Shown here: positions 1 through 13,313 of the stretch, one piece after another
Position numbering within the stretch: the first letter of the stretch is position 1
Layout of the letters: the number at the start of each line of letters is the position of its first letter
Source: Abelmoschus esculentus
Lineage: Eukaryota > Streptophyta > Magnoliopsida > Malvales > Malvaceae
Length of the DNA: 64,000 nucleotides
Assembly: GCA_035048815.1 (NCBI GenBank)
Contig: JAUCBN010000034.1
Span: 16,416,737 to 16,480,736, forward strand
Direction of reading: 5' to 3'
Position numbers and translations under genes: made by a program
The notes under the pieces: model-generated
Seen by the model: the letters and a program-made list of their open reading frames with translations, nothing else
The model's database searches: none
What the model was told of the DNA's origin: nothing

Positions 1-3000
1 CATTCCCCAAATGCGCCGTACGAGCAAGGGACTCCCCGTCTATGATCGACACGTGGATGTCGCCATCCAATGTTGCGAAAATGATTCTTGGGTCATTGAT
101 AATAATGCCGGAAACGGCACGTGAGAAGCGGCCGAAACGATCGCGGGGAGGGGGGTAGAAGGTACCGACCTGTTGATGGTTGGCTAGGTCGAAAAACCTT
201 ACAGTACCGTCGGCGAAGCCGCAAGCGAGATGAGTATCAGACAAGGTGAGGCAACGGCATGACAACCCATCAGGGTTCTCCACGCCTGCTGAATCAAAGT
301 GGAGTGTCTCGTAAATCGATCTCCCTACACGAAAATTCTGAGCCGTTTGATGACGGAAAATATATTCTTCACGCCACGTTTCACGAATAGCGTCGGTTCG
401 GCCCCATATTACTCTTGTGAGACGTTGCCACAGTGGATCAGATCGAGAGACAGCTTGCCACGTAGAACAAACCTGCATGCAGATAATTCCACGTCAGAAA
501 AGCAAAAAAACGAAACAATTTATGGGGTCATGCTACGTCAAATCTGTGAAATCCCAGTGCCACAACTTGCAAAAGGCAGAAATAATATGGAAACTTAAAA
601 AAGGCAATGAACATGCTAGACAAGTTGATAAAGCCATTGAACAAGAAACGGAGAAATTTACGCAAAAGGCAATATAATAATTAAAAACAGTGACCGATAA
701 GATGACGAAATGGAACGCAACAGCAGTACGAAGTTGGGCAATGTTTTGGCAATCGTGTTATAACAGTTGAACTTGAATCAGCCATGGCAAGCTGAGCATA
801 GACAGCCTAGGCACAGGCACAATAGAGAAAGAGGGCTGTTTTCGAAGTTCATATGTCAGGAGGAAAATACAGACTTTTGATGTGTATCGTTTTGTTTTTG
901 CCAAATTGGTTCCTTTTATTGAAGATATCAACTTTGTCTCGTAGCATGGAATTGTATTAGTAATAGGAAATTGAAGACGTAATCTTGTAACCTACTGAAT
1001 ATCAGCAGTAGTGCAGGGAGAGGGAGACGGCTCTTTTCTTTTCAAACTTGCCATCTTTTTCTTGGTTTCGTTTTAGCTGTGTGCTGTAACAAGACCCAAG
1101 ACATCCACGGGTTCGAACATCAAAACGGGGTTAAAATAAATAACATTTTTTATATTTAGTAGAGAGAGGAAAGGAAAAAGACCAGGGAGACTATTAGCTG
1201 TGCTCCATGAAAGGGCAAAGAAAAGCGTCGCGTAAACAAGATTGGCATTGGCAGCTTTCAAGCGTGCGTACGATAATAAAATTTGAACTTCTTTCATTTC
1301 CAAGAAAGGATTGGCCAAAGGGCTGCCTCGTTAAAAGCAGAGAATCAAAGAGACTTGACTTTTCTTCTGCTATTTCTTTGACTCATAGCCTGTTCCATCC
1401 TTCCATCTCCAAACATACACCTCCCAGTATTCAATATATCTAATGTTTCTTGTTGCTACCATTTGGATGATGATTAAGTTATTAATAAATTGGGATGGCA
1501 CTATGTAACAAAAAGAGAGTCGCCAACTGGTCTGAGGGATTAAGCAAAATAGGAATGGGAAAGAGCAATGGGCTCCATGTCCTTCTTGCCTTTCGGCATT
1601 GGCACATGCTGGCTTTTGACTGCTATTCTCATCCTTTATAAACACCCAACCAATAGTAAAATAATTTGATTTATAGTATTATCATGTGATTTATAATTTC
1701 ACTTAACATTCAAGTTCCATTTCTTGAGATTATCAAAGCTTTTCCCATTAACATGCTCCAGCGTTAAAGCTTTATTATGACTTGACTGTGCTGATAATCT
1801 GCACAAGCGCCTGAGCTCGCAGGACACTAAAAATGACAGACATTTATTATACGGGATTGAACCCTGAAGCTCTGACCATGCTGCAAACTTGGGAAGCTAT
1901 GGAGAGAGGACACTACCTAGACCAGTAGACCTAAAGGCTAAAACCCCTATTCATATATAGTGGAGTATTATATAAAAGAACGAAAAGAAGTTCATGTATA
2001 TGTCTAAGAAAGTTCAGTTATATGCAAGGCTAGACCAAATATGGAAATGTTACGACCTTTACTCGAGCAAAGGTCAGAGACATACAAAGTAAAAGGGACC
2101 ATCGCCATAAATCATGCCAAATGTTGATGGGCAGGGTAGGCCACAAAGGTCTCTTTCTATAATTTAGCGTTAGGAAAGAATCCCATGGATATTGTACCAG
2201 CTGATGGGTCAACAAAGTTGGATGGATTTTGCTATACCTTTAGAAAGGGTCATTCCACGAAAGGGGAAAAAGGGTATGCAAAAACCAAAACAACCCTTTT
2301 ATTTCCTCTTGACTCCAAGCATAGAAATAGGACCAAAATGGACATATCAAAAGTAAAACACTGTCATGATGCATAAAAACTACATCATCCCGAAAGGGAC
2401 GAATTTGTGAGAAATGGACCCATCCAAAGTCAGTTCCCTTATCAAGGGCAGTTTCCCCCTTGGATGCTACCACTGTTGCATCCAAGATTTGACAGAATAT
2501 ATCTGGATTCACTCTGGACTCGTTCTCAGTCAATGGAATTCCTCAAGTAAGGGTAAATAAAGGGGAAACTTTTTTTAATATCCGGGTGCCAGTATCTGGA
2601 TAACATCAGCATATTTTCAGGGTTCAAACTATATTTTTGACCAGAATAAGATTTTGTCATCTACCAGAAACTTGTTATCTTCCCATAATGCCATGAAGAT
2701 TGAAATAAGAATAACAGAATCCCAATCATGAACACCACGATTCAATCTTTTCTATTCCTCTTAAAATCCACCGGCAAAAAAATGAGAGATGAAAAAAAGG
2801 GTACTGAATATGATTGACAGAAAGCCTACCTGGAACAAATTGGCAAGTGCAGCAGCTGCTGCAAGGCGTCCAAGAGAGCGAGAAGCATCAATGGCAACTT
2901 GGACAACAAGATCTTCAACAAATTGACCTGGCCAGATTTCGTTATTGGCACGCCTTCTGGTCAAAGATGGGGCACCGTAATCACCACCTCCTCTTCTTGC

Positions 3001-3054
3001 TCTACTTCCATTGACATCTTCAGAAGAAGAAGAAGATGATGAAGAAGAAGACAT
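1..3054 (-). CDS. SAP: STERILE APETALA (SAP) F-box/WD-type protein, 3' end beyond window
   Basis: Two exons are visible: 2830-3054 (ATG at 3052-3054, 75 codons) and 472 down to the window edge, joined in phase 0 across a 2,357-nt GT-AG intron (473-2829) in which I see no gene. Exon 1 has a serine run, then an F-box-like stretch (NEIWPGQFVEDLVVQVAIDA ... AALANLFQ). Exon 2 continues VCSTWQAVSRSDPLWQRLTR and ends in WD-like text (CRCLTLSDTHLACGFADGTV, then DRFGRFSRAVSGI). This matches my recollection of Arabidopsis SAP closely in order and spacing. In the family, SAP is the F-box subunit of an SCF E3 ligase that promotes organ growth and floral development by targeting PPD/KIX repressors. About 157 codons of exon 2 are present and open; the rest of the WD region lies outside. 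Start choice: the ATG followed by the serine run; the codon before it is TTG. Confidence 0.88.
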
Positions 3055-5495
3055 CAATAGTAAGTGTAGAAGCTATAAAGGGAGAGTAAAGAACTGGGAA
3101 ACAAGGACAAAAAGTTTTAGATAAAGACACAAACTGAGGGTCCCAAAAGAAGGTGTTGGGATTCTTGGATTTTTATACTATAACTTGCTCACTCTATTTA
3201 TACACTGCGATCAATGCACGAGTATATCTACACATTAAATACTTGTACACATTACACAAAAGCAGACATATATAAATAATTTCCCCCCTTAAAAACTCAT
3301 ACAAATCATTTAATAAGGACGGGTTCATGAGTATTTAATACTATATTTTTTTTACTCTGTGTATATAATATGATATTTTTATGCACGATGAGCACTCTGT
3401 AGGCAATCTTACTGGTGTTTAGATGCTGGAGCCTGGAAGGTGTGTGTTGCCTGTGTGTTCCCCAACTGTTCCTGATTCAATTTCGAGTTACTATTAAAAT
3501 AAAAGAGCCTTGAAAAGCTACATGATAATTAAAGTGGTGCTATGTCGTGATAGATTCACAGGTGTGTTTTGAGTGGATTTGCTTCAGAGTATGCACCTCG
3601 GATTTGTAAACACAGCTCACAGCTGCACTCGACTCAACTAGTGTGTTTTGAAAAAAGCTGCCTGATTGCACTTCAGTCATTTCCATTTCTTACTTGATCT
3701 TGTATTTACTATGAAAACCAGACATTAATGAATCTATTTCGTGGGAAACCCAAAGCATGGGAAACCAGAATGAAAAGACACTTTATATGGCTGGTATTGT
3801 ACTTAATGTCATCAAATGACAAAAATTAAACAAGTGTACTTGAAAATGTGAAGAAAAGGAGATTCTACTGAGATTGGCTTTGTCGAAGGCTAACAGCACT
3901 CGGTCGGCTCCACACAAACATTTCATTGGGAAGCATCTGGATGATTTAATTATGTAATCAAGCAGAATAAGTATAATAATTTATTGTGGCTTATTTTTAA
4001 ATTATATGATGAGCTTTTGATAATACGTATAAAAATGAATTATATATTATTTTTTAAATTTATAATTTTTATAATTAAATGATATATTTTAAATAATAAA
4101 TCTTACTTATAAATATTAATCTAAAACCTTCCTTCAAATTTTAAATTTGTTTTTTATATTCAACAAAGAACCCCTCAGCCGAAAGACTAAAGTGCTTCTT
4201 TTGACCAGAAGTTAATAGGTCAATCAAATCAAGACTGAGACAATGGAATGATAGGCGTGTCAGGTCATATCAAACATTATACATGGAATAAATAATAATA
4301 ATTTTGATATCAATTTAATCATAATTTCAAAGATAAATTAATAAGTTAATTATTTATGTTTAATCTATCAAATATTAATCTTTATTAAATATTATTAAAT
4401 AAGTGATACGATAATTATAAAAAATTATATAACAATACATTTAATTTCATATATTTATATATTTAATTAATTTAATTGTAATTTAATATAAACCATTAAT
4501 CTTTACTATCATTATTTAGATATTTTCAATTTTATCCTATTAAAAATAATCTTGTATTTCGATTGACAACAATATATTATATATCTTATACTATAATTTA
4601 ACATAAATTATTAATTTAGTATTTCAATTGTATCCTTTAAGACTAAAAATTTTGATGAATGGGAGATGCATTGATTGATTTCAATAGTTAGAAAGATTTA
4701 TTTAGCAAAATTATTAATAAAGCTTAATTCTAAGTTGATCTTTATGATTAATAATGACATGTAAAAAACTATTTTTAAAATTAAATTAAAATATTATCTA
4801 ATGTATTACTTAATAAAAATAATTTAAAGTTTAAAATGAAAAATAAATGTTATGAGTGGATTTCACTTTAAGAAAAAAAAATATGATAAACAATCTCGTG
4901 ATCACCAACCTATTTTTTTTCCATATTTTGATCACTTAATTATTATATTTTAATAAAATCATCATTAAGATTATATTTTTTAGTTTTCATTACCCGTTAT
5001 CAAAAAAGTAATAGAAAAAAATATTAGTTTAGTGATTAAGAAAATAAAAACAAATACTAGGTTTGTGATCAAAACAAAAATAATAATAATTAAAATAAAA
5101 ATAATAATTTAATGATCAAAACAAAAAAAAAATAATAAAAGGTTGTTGACTATAAATATAATGTATCTAAAAAATTAACGATAATAAAATACGTGACCAA
5201 CCATGCACTATGATAAGTTTATCTCTAATTGAATGAGTGAAATTAATGACAAAAATTAGTATTTAATATAATAAAAAATAATCTTAATCATTTATATATT
5301 AACGATATTTTTTATTTTCTTTTTGATTGGTTACTCCCTACTTCCGTTTTGAACCTTGAAAATTAATATATATATATATATTATTGCTTTTTCCTTTGAA
5401 TCCATTGACCCAATAACATACATTGAAGTGACCAAATTATTATAGCTATAAATAATATACATATTATTTTATAAGATAAATGAGATGTATGATTA
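3055..5495. other. Intergenic: SAP upstream region, then AT-rich DNA
   Basis: About 3055-3900 is moderately AT-rich and includes the presumed SAP promoter and 5' UTR. From about 3950 to 5495 the DNA is extremely AT-rich with many short poly-A/T runs and a (TA) run near 5368-5380. I see no gene, RNA gene or bounded element that I can support. Confidence 0.6.
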
Positions 5496-5905
5496 ATGTT
5501 TAAATATATTTATTTATTTTATTTTATTTTAATTCATATACAACTCTTTAGTTTCAGCATTAGCAAGAATTCCATGTTTCTTCTCTGCAATGGACTTCTT
5601 GTTTTCATTGCCACCACCTCTGGTTTGATCCGTAGTTCTGGGGTAGATGGTTTGATCAGTAAGGTAGTTGGTCCAAGAGAATTGGAGATTGAGTCATCTG
5701 AGCCAAAAGGGTTCATTTTGAAAGCAAAAGTTACTGCCGAAGTTGACCAAACAGAAGATCTGCACTTGGTTGTACAAGATGAAGAAGAAAGATGGAAGAT
5801 GAAGATGAAGAATTTGGGTTGTTGAGTAAAGAAGAGTTAAACAAGAAATGTGAAGATTTTATTAGGAAAATGAAAGAAGGGATTCAATTTGATGTTGACA
5901 ATTGA
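5496..5905 (+). pseudogene. DUF761-type small plant protein, frameshifted copy
   Basis: One frame opens at ATG 5496 (or the in-frame ATG 5574) and encodes a hydrophobic N-terminus (FLLCNGLLVFIATTSGLI) and a middle region, but ends at 5825 in a tail of basic residues. A second frame picks up at about 5780 and gives EDEEFGLLSKEELNKKCEDF then IRKMKEGIQFDVDN before a TGA at 5903-5905. That tail is what DUF761 proteins of plants (cotton-fibre-expressed type) carry at their C-terminus: LS-EELNKK-E-FIRKMK-. The frame change (net -1 or +2) falls in a GAA/AGA-rich stretch around 5775-5795. I see no splice sites that would explain it. It may be a pseudogene, a local allele or a sequence error. The family's function is unknown. 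Confidence 0.6.
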
Positions 5906-8186
5906 ACTTGACACAACATGAACACTTTATGCATCAATCTGCTTACAGATATAGATTTCTGTAACTCTTGAAACCCCTTAACTTTGACAATAATTTGGTT
6001 CTCCCCTGCTTTTTTTTCCCCAGAAAGTTGATTTCTGGGTTTTGGTTTCTGGAAATTAAATGATGTTTTGAAGTGGTTTCTGATGCAAACAATCATGTCT
6101 TGGCATTTGATAAGATAATTAAGCTGTTTTAGCAGTGAACTACAGGTTTGGTGGCAAGAATGAGATTTAGACATCTTAATTGACTTGAAATTTATGGATA
6201 GATTCGGTTTTTCAATAATAATGTATTACGAATATCCATCCAGATATATGTATATATTCAATATTCGAGTTCGAGTAAAATAGTTTTTAGCAATCCAACT
6301 CAAATTTGGCCACTTGGGGGCATTGAGCCATTGAGAAACATTTGGATGTACCATTGAAGCCATTTAACAGGCATAAAGGGTCAATCTTCCACATCAAACT
6401 TGAAGATCCTCAAATCCTATAGAGGGTTAATGTTTCATTTCACAGTTCACAATGAGCTGCCCAGCATTGTACCATATGAAAATGGAACAAAAAGAAAGAG
6501 ACCAACCCCACCACCAAAATCAACTTTTCCCCACCTTCTCTCCATATATGTGGTTTCTAAGGGTCCCATTGGAAGTTGCAGGATCATAGGACATCTATTT
6601 GTCGAGAAAGAAAAAGGCAAGACTTTTATTGCCTTTTGCACATGCACCAGCACCACACTACCTATAAGATCTGCATTGGTTTGGGTTCCCTTCAACCCCA
6701 ACAGTTTCCATATATATTAAATTAACAGCAAGGGGAGTGGCAGACACGAGCTTTGCCGTGCTTGACCTGCTCCAATCTCAAGACCCCACTGCTGGATTTG
6801 GTCCTCCACAGTTACCAAACATACATGCAGTGAAACCAAGGGATCTATTCACCAGTCAGTAGTCACTTTAGACAACTCCAGGGTTGACCTACGTTACCCT
6901 GAACCGAAGTGCATGTTCGATAAACGTACAAGTCCAAAACCGGAATTAGTTGGAGGATCATACTCTTATATTTATGTCTCAATATGTGTCGGATACGTAT
7001 ACTTCAGAGAACCTAGAGAGTAAAGCCTTTTATCATCAACAATTTAGTTAAACAATTGTTGAATAACATATGTCAAATCCACTCGACAAGGTTCTATTCT
7101 TAAAACCTATGAAACAGAACATGGAGTGGGAAATTCACTTAATTTCAAAGACAGACTAGATATATGATGCAAACGACATTTTTCGAATGAATTGTTGTTG
7201 CTGCTGCACCAACTCTCTCCAGTCTCATTCACCATTGGAGGTGAATACACAATAACCTTTCTGAAACAATAACGAAAACAATACATCAATCAATTAGAAG
7301 ACCCTGGCAGTAGGCTTTTGTCATTGTTTTCAAATATCAGGCTAAAATTCAGAAGAACCAACATTTTTTTTGCAGATTTCAGGCTAAAATGCCAATGCAA
7401 ACAATATTTGCAGACTGATTTCGAGGGTGGAATATCTAAATTCAGCAGGAGTTACTGATTCTGTTAAGATATGTCAATCATTCAGAAGAAAGAAGAGACA
7501 TGAAAAGAAGGGAAACATACCCTGATGTCCATAGGAGAAAGATGTTTTAGTACTGACATAGTTTATAGCATTTTGCTGTCCTATTGCAGCGATTGACATT
7601 GTCAATTCCATTTTTCCAGCATCTATCTGTAAATGCATTCAGCATGTTATACTATACATATATTTATTTTATTAAATCGGAGGATAGTGAGCGCTTAAGC
7701 ATGTTCGATTTTATGTTTTCCTGGATGTTGTACCAGCAACAATTAACACATTTGATAAAGGGCTACACACCATTTGAATTTTTTAAGACAATTTGACATC
7801 ATGTGCAAACATTGAAGGACTGGATTTGTTGTTATGTGAATCAAAATTATACGAAATCGACAAACATTAACATTGTGATTAATTGTCCTTAATTATTTAC
7901 TTTTCAAAATTAAAAATGTCTATTTTTTTTTTCTAGAGGAACCATTTTATCCACTTTGGTAACTGAGAGGGACTAAAGCGGCCTTTTTACCCTAAAATAA
8001 TAAGAAAACATGTAAAAAAAATTAGAACAATAAAATAATCCAAAATTGCATGAGTCCATAGGTTGGCAAAGATAAGGTTAGTATCTCTCAGCTTAGCAAT
8101 TCCAGACATCAGCTGCCACCACATCCATATATGGGATACTCAAGCAATGGCCATTGGCCAAGAGATTGCAGAATTTGTTCTGGAAA
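5906..8186. other. Intergenic region without a supported gene
   Basis: Composition is less AT-rich than the neighbouring deserts. Several short open frames occur on both strands (for example near 6400-6720 and 7107-7289), but none has a recognisable motif, consistent splice sites or good codon texture. The last 150 nt are probably promoter and 5' UTR of the next gene. Confidence 0.5.
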
Positions 8187-8763
8187 ATGGCAACCAAAGT
8201 GGCACTCTCTTCTTCTCTTACCACTCAGATTCCTCTCTTACACAAGCCTTCACCTTCTGCATCAACTTTCCCCTGTGCCCTTACTTCCCATAACACTAGA
8301 CTCCATCAGTTCAAGATTCATGCAAACTCAGGTAATTCACATTTCCATAGAATTTTCTTTATTTTTAATTGGATGGTTAATATATTCTAACGTTTATAGA
8401 GTTTGGGTTTCTTTGAACTGTGGTAATGAAGAGACTGGTTTGATTTGTTAGGGGAAGGAGAAGGAGAGCTCAAGCCTAAAGGAAAGAAGAAATTCATAAC
8501 AAAAGAAGAAGAACCAGCACAGTGAGTACTATTCTTCAGCTATTTTATCAACTAATTTTCACACAATGTGGATTATTTTCCTTGAGATATAAATGGAAAT
8601 TAAAGTTCCAAGTGATTGAAATGCAGGTATTGGCAAACTGCAGGAGAAAGGGAAGGGGAGAATCCCACCTCTTCCTTACATTATCATATTTGGAATGTCA
8701 ACACCCTTTGTAATCTTAGCCATTGCTTTTGCTAATGGATGGATTAAGGTACCTGTTCGATGA
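8187..8763 (+). CDS. Small plastid-type single-span membrane protein; last exon out of frame
   Basis: Three exons are clear from consensus: 8187-8331, 8452-8521 and 8627-8763, with donors gtaatt and gtgagt and acceptors ttag and gcag. Exon 1 (MATKVALSSSLTTQIPLLHK...) is rich in Ser/Thr and basic residues like a chloroplast transit peptide. Exon 2 is charged (GEGEGELKPKGKKKFITK). Exon 3 starts YWQTAGEREGE and should continue into one membrane span (LPYIIIFGMSTPFVILAIAF, then ANGWIKVPVR, stop at 8761-8763). However, the span is in a different frame from YWQTAGEREGE; read straight through, the protein ends at TAA 8733-8735 without a membrane span. A net shift of +1 (or an 8-nt loss) around 8655-8662 would explain it. 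I recognise the plant family by texture but cannot name it. Either the gene is broken or the sequence has an indel. Confidence 0.6.
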
Positions 8764-9143
8764 TCTTGAGAATGGGAGACTCTTCACTCGAAATGAATCT
8801 TTAATTCAGCCTTCTCGGTTTTGTAATGCAAGAACATATAAATGTTAGCATACTCTTCTTCTGAGTATTTGTGTAGTAAATTTATCAAGCTAAAGAGTTG
8901 CAAAACCAAATCTTATCCAAGTAATAATGGTTTTGTTATCAGTTTTAGAGACATGGCTTATGTTCAATCCAAAATGGCTTACATGAGGTTTGTTACTCGA
9001 TGAGATTCGAACTTCAAATCTGTTTAAGTTGCAGGGCAATAACCCAACTTTTTCCTAGGCTAAATCTTTTCCTTTTCATTATGTCAACAATATCAAAGAG
9101 TAATAAGCAGTATTTATAACATAAAATATATAACATGTTTAAT
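8764..9143. other. Spacer between convergent genes
   Basis: This stretch lies between the stop of a plus-strand gene and the stop of the minus-strand SnRK1 beta gene. It presumably holds both 3' UTRs; no further feature is visible. Confidence 0.5.
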
Positions 9144-11724
9144 TTACCTATGCACGGACTTGTATAGTACTACAGTTACATATTTTTGAAGAAACCGTTG
9201 TGTTGTGCAAAGTGCTATAGACTGACCATCATCAGCACCTTGCTTGAAAAGATGGTTCAGCAATGTATGAGAAGGCCTTCGTGAGGACTTCAGCTTCCTA
9301 CTAACAAATGATTGTTCGTCTAATATCTTTGTCGATAACTGTGGAGGAAGTTCAGGAGGAGGCTTGCTGAAATCACCATTATTTAGTGGTTGATTGTCGT
9401 AGCTCGATATCGGGGAAGGAGGAGGTTCGAACTCTGAGAGGCTTTCGGGAGCTTCTGGAACAAACTCCTGTTATAACACACCAAGAGACCGTCTCAATTT
9501 TAATGCTGGTGTTAAAGCAATGAATAAGGTAGTGCGTCATTATACGGTCACTACTTAAACATGTGAATGATTTATGATAGCTTTATACGAATTTGCTATT
9601 TAAGTGTAAAAAGATGCATGAAAATACCTGCAAATCCAATAAGTTATAAGCATTCCCGGACTCATCGAATTCGAATGGTAAGTTCGGAGCATATCTCCTT
9701 AGATCATCAACAATGAATTGGTAGTGGTAAACGCCACATGGGAGCATCTTCATGATAATGAAATCTTTATCCAAAGAGTGCAAGGGTTCTCTGAAAGGAG
9801 AAAAAGTACTCTGCAATTTAGACTGGGAAAAGAAAACTGCTAAAGCTAAAGAATGAAACTTCAAACATAGATTCCGGTACATGGTCTTCCAATCGTTCCA
9901 TGATCCTGTAATAGCTACTTTCTTTCCACCGAAACACCATGTGATCATCACTGCTCTCTTCTCCTCTTGGTGGGAGTCCTTGTAGCGTGTTGACTTTTGT
10001 AGCTGTGGATCATTTCCAAATTGCATCATTTGACCAGGTCTGGGCAAGGAAGCTTCAGAGATCTGGAGGGAAACATGTACAATCAACATTCATTGCAATT
10101 CATTTACAACTGGAACTCTTCAAATAGGCTATTCCTTTGAAGCTGATAACGTAGAAATGCAGACCATAAAAATAGGCTGTAACCCCTTCAAATATAGCAA
10201 AGAGTAGTAGTAACAATACTGAATTACTTTACCTTGCACTATAATGAATGGATTGTAGGCTGGTAACATAATCAATTTACAAACATCCTTTTACTTGGAT
10301 CAAGTGTTTGGCAAACAAAGAGTAAAATGATACATATGGCTTGGTTTGAGTCTATTTGCAAAAGCAACACAATCTTTCAAGGAGATTTTTAGAGCAAAAT
10401 TGAAAAAGGCTATGATTCTTTGTTCTTTTTGGTGGGGACAGGGTATCAATAAAAGAATCTCATTCTTAGTCAGGTTCCACTACCTCAGAGCATCCAATCA
10501 CTGCCTTCAACACAGCTAGTGTTCCACGAGTTACTTAAGTGGAAGGTAAAAGTAAAAGGTCCATGGATAATAAATTTATCTTTTTTGCAGTGACTAAAGA
10601 GGCAGGCACCCAAATTGAAGGGGGGAGGGGGTGCTTGAATACATGATTTAACTTCTTTGTCAAGTAACAAGACAAAATCTAATGTGTGAAGTTCATAAAA
10701 AAGAAAAAAGTGTGATATATACATATAGTTCATGTATGCTTCCATCATATATGGTTCAGATGGTCCGAAGCATCATAGTGCCTATGCTTTTAAGCAATCC
10801 TAAAAGTTGATACATATATATGACAGGAAGAAGTTCACTCTGTAAGTGGAGTACTAATTCAAACCATGTTCATATGTTTTATATGTCTATGGTTTCAACT
10901 TAAGTTGGCTCAGAAGAGAATCAGGAAACTTATCATGAATCCAACATTCTGTCTCAACACCACTTGCTTTGTAAGAAAAAAAATAAAGACTCATTCCAAG
11001 TAAACAATGGAAAAGGAAACAAAGAAACAGAGAGACCCAATCACTAATAACTGGTAAAAAATTTATAAAAAAAGCTTCAGAATACCTGTAAACTCAAAGG
11101 TCTGCCTGAATCGTTGTATTCAGGTAGCAAGTTATTTTCGCCACGGCGATCCTCGTAGTGCATAGTGTTTTGCAGTAGCACATCATTTTGGTCTTGGATC
11201 ATTTCAGCAGATCTTAACCAGGGAAACATAGGGATCTAAAGATACAAACTCAAATATGAGCAAGCACTTGAAATGTCAAATTCTTAGCATACCTATGCAA
11301 TGGCACTGAGTCTCTACAGAGATCAATCTGTTCCAAAATCACATGCATATCTAATAATTTTTACACAAATCAAATATCTAGCATTCCTAAAAGATTCAAC
11401 TGCAGCAAATACTATGATAAGAACATCTAATTGCAACATGTCAAAGTAAATTATAAACACAAAACTTAAGTTGAACAAAATATATCATATATGTAAGAGC
11501 CATTAAAATCAAGTTTCTCCTCATGTTATTCCACCCTTCAACCCCACAATAACCCTAACCTGTTGAGGGAATGGGAAAGGAAGGTGATGAGCCTCATTAT
11601 TAGGACTATGGGGAGGAGAATCAAGCATTGGGTCTGAATTAAATTGTTCATCATCCACTTCATATCCTTTCTTCTTTGTTCCTGAAGTTCCTTCACCATC
11701 CTCTCTACCACCAACATTTCCCAT
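9144..11724 (-). CDS. AKINB: SnRK1 (AMPK-type) regulatory beta subunit
   Basis: Five coding exons in order: 11560-11724, 11086-11235, 9881-10062, 9628-9790 and 9144-9467; all junctions are GT-AG and the phases fit, giving 327 aa. The N-terminus MGNVGGREDG has Gly2, a typical N-myristoylation site of plant AKIN beta1/beta2. Residues about 140-220 form the glycogen-binding (CBM48) domain: KRAVMITWCFGGKKVAITGS, WNDWKT, then GVYHYQFIVDDLRRYAPNLP and GNAYNLLDLQ. The last exon is the ASC domain, ending LCTTQRFLQKYVTVVLYKSV. As scaffold of the SnRK1 complex, it links the catalytic alpha and gamma subunits and sets localisation during energy-stress signalling. It is longer than the Arabidopsis proteins (around 280-290 aa), with a Pro/Ser-rich N-terminal region. 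A 5' UTR intron is possible (donor near 11922). The 1-kb intron 10063-11085 shows nothing else. Confidence 0.93.
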
Positions 11725-13313
11725 TACTTTAAAACACAAAAAAGAATCACATCAATTAGTTAAATAATCTCAACAACAACTAATAAGCTACAAAAACTCA
11801 TCATTTCCCATTGAACCAAATTACAAGATAAAAAACATAAAGAAAGAAGAGACCAGAAAACCAGAAAAAGCAAAACTGATGGAGTAAAGATGATGTTTTA
11901 CAAAAGGAGTAGTTTTACTCACCCATGAGTGTAACTGGACTGCAGAATCACAAGAAAGCAAGCAGGGAAACAAGTCAAGGGAAAGCACCATAATTTCTGT
12001 CACGTTATATTTATGTAATTTCCTTTTTATGAGAAAGTGCTACTTGTCCACTCCACCTCTTTCTCTCTCTGCTGGTATGAGTTAAAAAAAGTATGAACAA
12101 GTGAATAATGAGAAGTGAATTATTATATCAATATTCTCCAATGAGTTTGGAAGAAAGATCCTACATGGACCAGCCACTGAGCCAAGTCATGATGTTTGGC
12201 TCCAAAGAATGTTGTTTTTCGGCTTTTTTTCCACCAAAACCCAACTGTTCCCTGGACACGCTGTGCTCTTCTTTACGGTTGATTGCTTCAAGGAATCAAC
12301 TCCAGCCACGTTTCATATATACCCATCTAAACATTCACCTGTGTCTGTCACTTGTATTCATTTTAGAAAAAGGAAAAGAAAGGAAGATGCTTGTTTCTCA
12401 AGAATATTACTCATGTGGGGGGTTCCATCAAAATATCAGTAAAGTTTATATACACATACTGATATACATGCACACACAGAAACAGGGAGGAAGTTATTAA
12501 TCAGTTGAGAATGTTAATCCCTTTAGATTTTTTTAATATAATTATATTTTAGATTTTTTAATTTTAAATATTAATTAAATATATATTTTTTATTTTTAAA
12601 ATTTTAATAAATCATTATTTTTGTTAAACATTTTTGTTAATATAATTATATATTTTGAGATTTGGCATACCAAAATAGTCCCCTAGCAGTAACGAACTTA
12701 GGTTATAGGTGGGAGGGATTCTTCCACACAATCAACAAATTTTTTACCTTTTATTAAACATTTTTTAGAAAATAAATAAATCACAAATATACTTTTTATA
12801 ATTTTAAATATTTATAAATTATTTTTTAATCATTAATCTTAATTCCGTCCTTGTATATTAATAATTAGCGACGATTTTTGTTCTTAGAAATTGAACTCCT
12901 CCGCACATGTCTAAACATAAGCCCAACAGGCTGAAATACTTGGGGAAAATCAACAACTTAAACCCAAAATACTTGGGGAAAATCATTTTTTGGGCCTACA
13001 TATTTATATAATATGCATAGAATTATTTTTTATTTAAAATATCAATAAATTATGAAATTATTTTAAAGTAGAATTAATTCATTTATTCCATAAATGATAT
13101 CATACAATTTGAGAAAAAAGTATATATAATAAGTATATATTATCGGCAATAAAAGATAAATTTTATCGATACATATAATAAAAGTTTTAACTTCATTATC
13201 AAAAGAGTATTATAGTACGTTAATAATTGATTTTATCATAATTTAAATATAATATATTTACGAGACTATTTATATTCATCATAAAAATATATCTAACTTT
13301 TTGACGGTCTAAA

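Noticed and set aside
299..677. Two overlapping plus-strand open frames
   Set aside because: They lie antisense to SAP exon 2 and its intron; the minus-strand reading is clearly the F-box/WD protein.
6400..6720. Open frames on both strands
   Set aside because: No recognisable motif, the two strands overlap fully, and there is no splice or start context to prefer either.
12108..12500. 130-aa plus-strand open frame
   Set aside because: Composition looks random, two frames overlap, and no family text or promoter context is visible.
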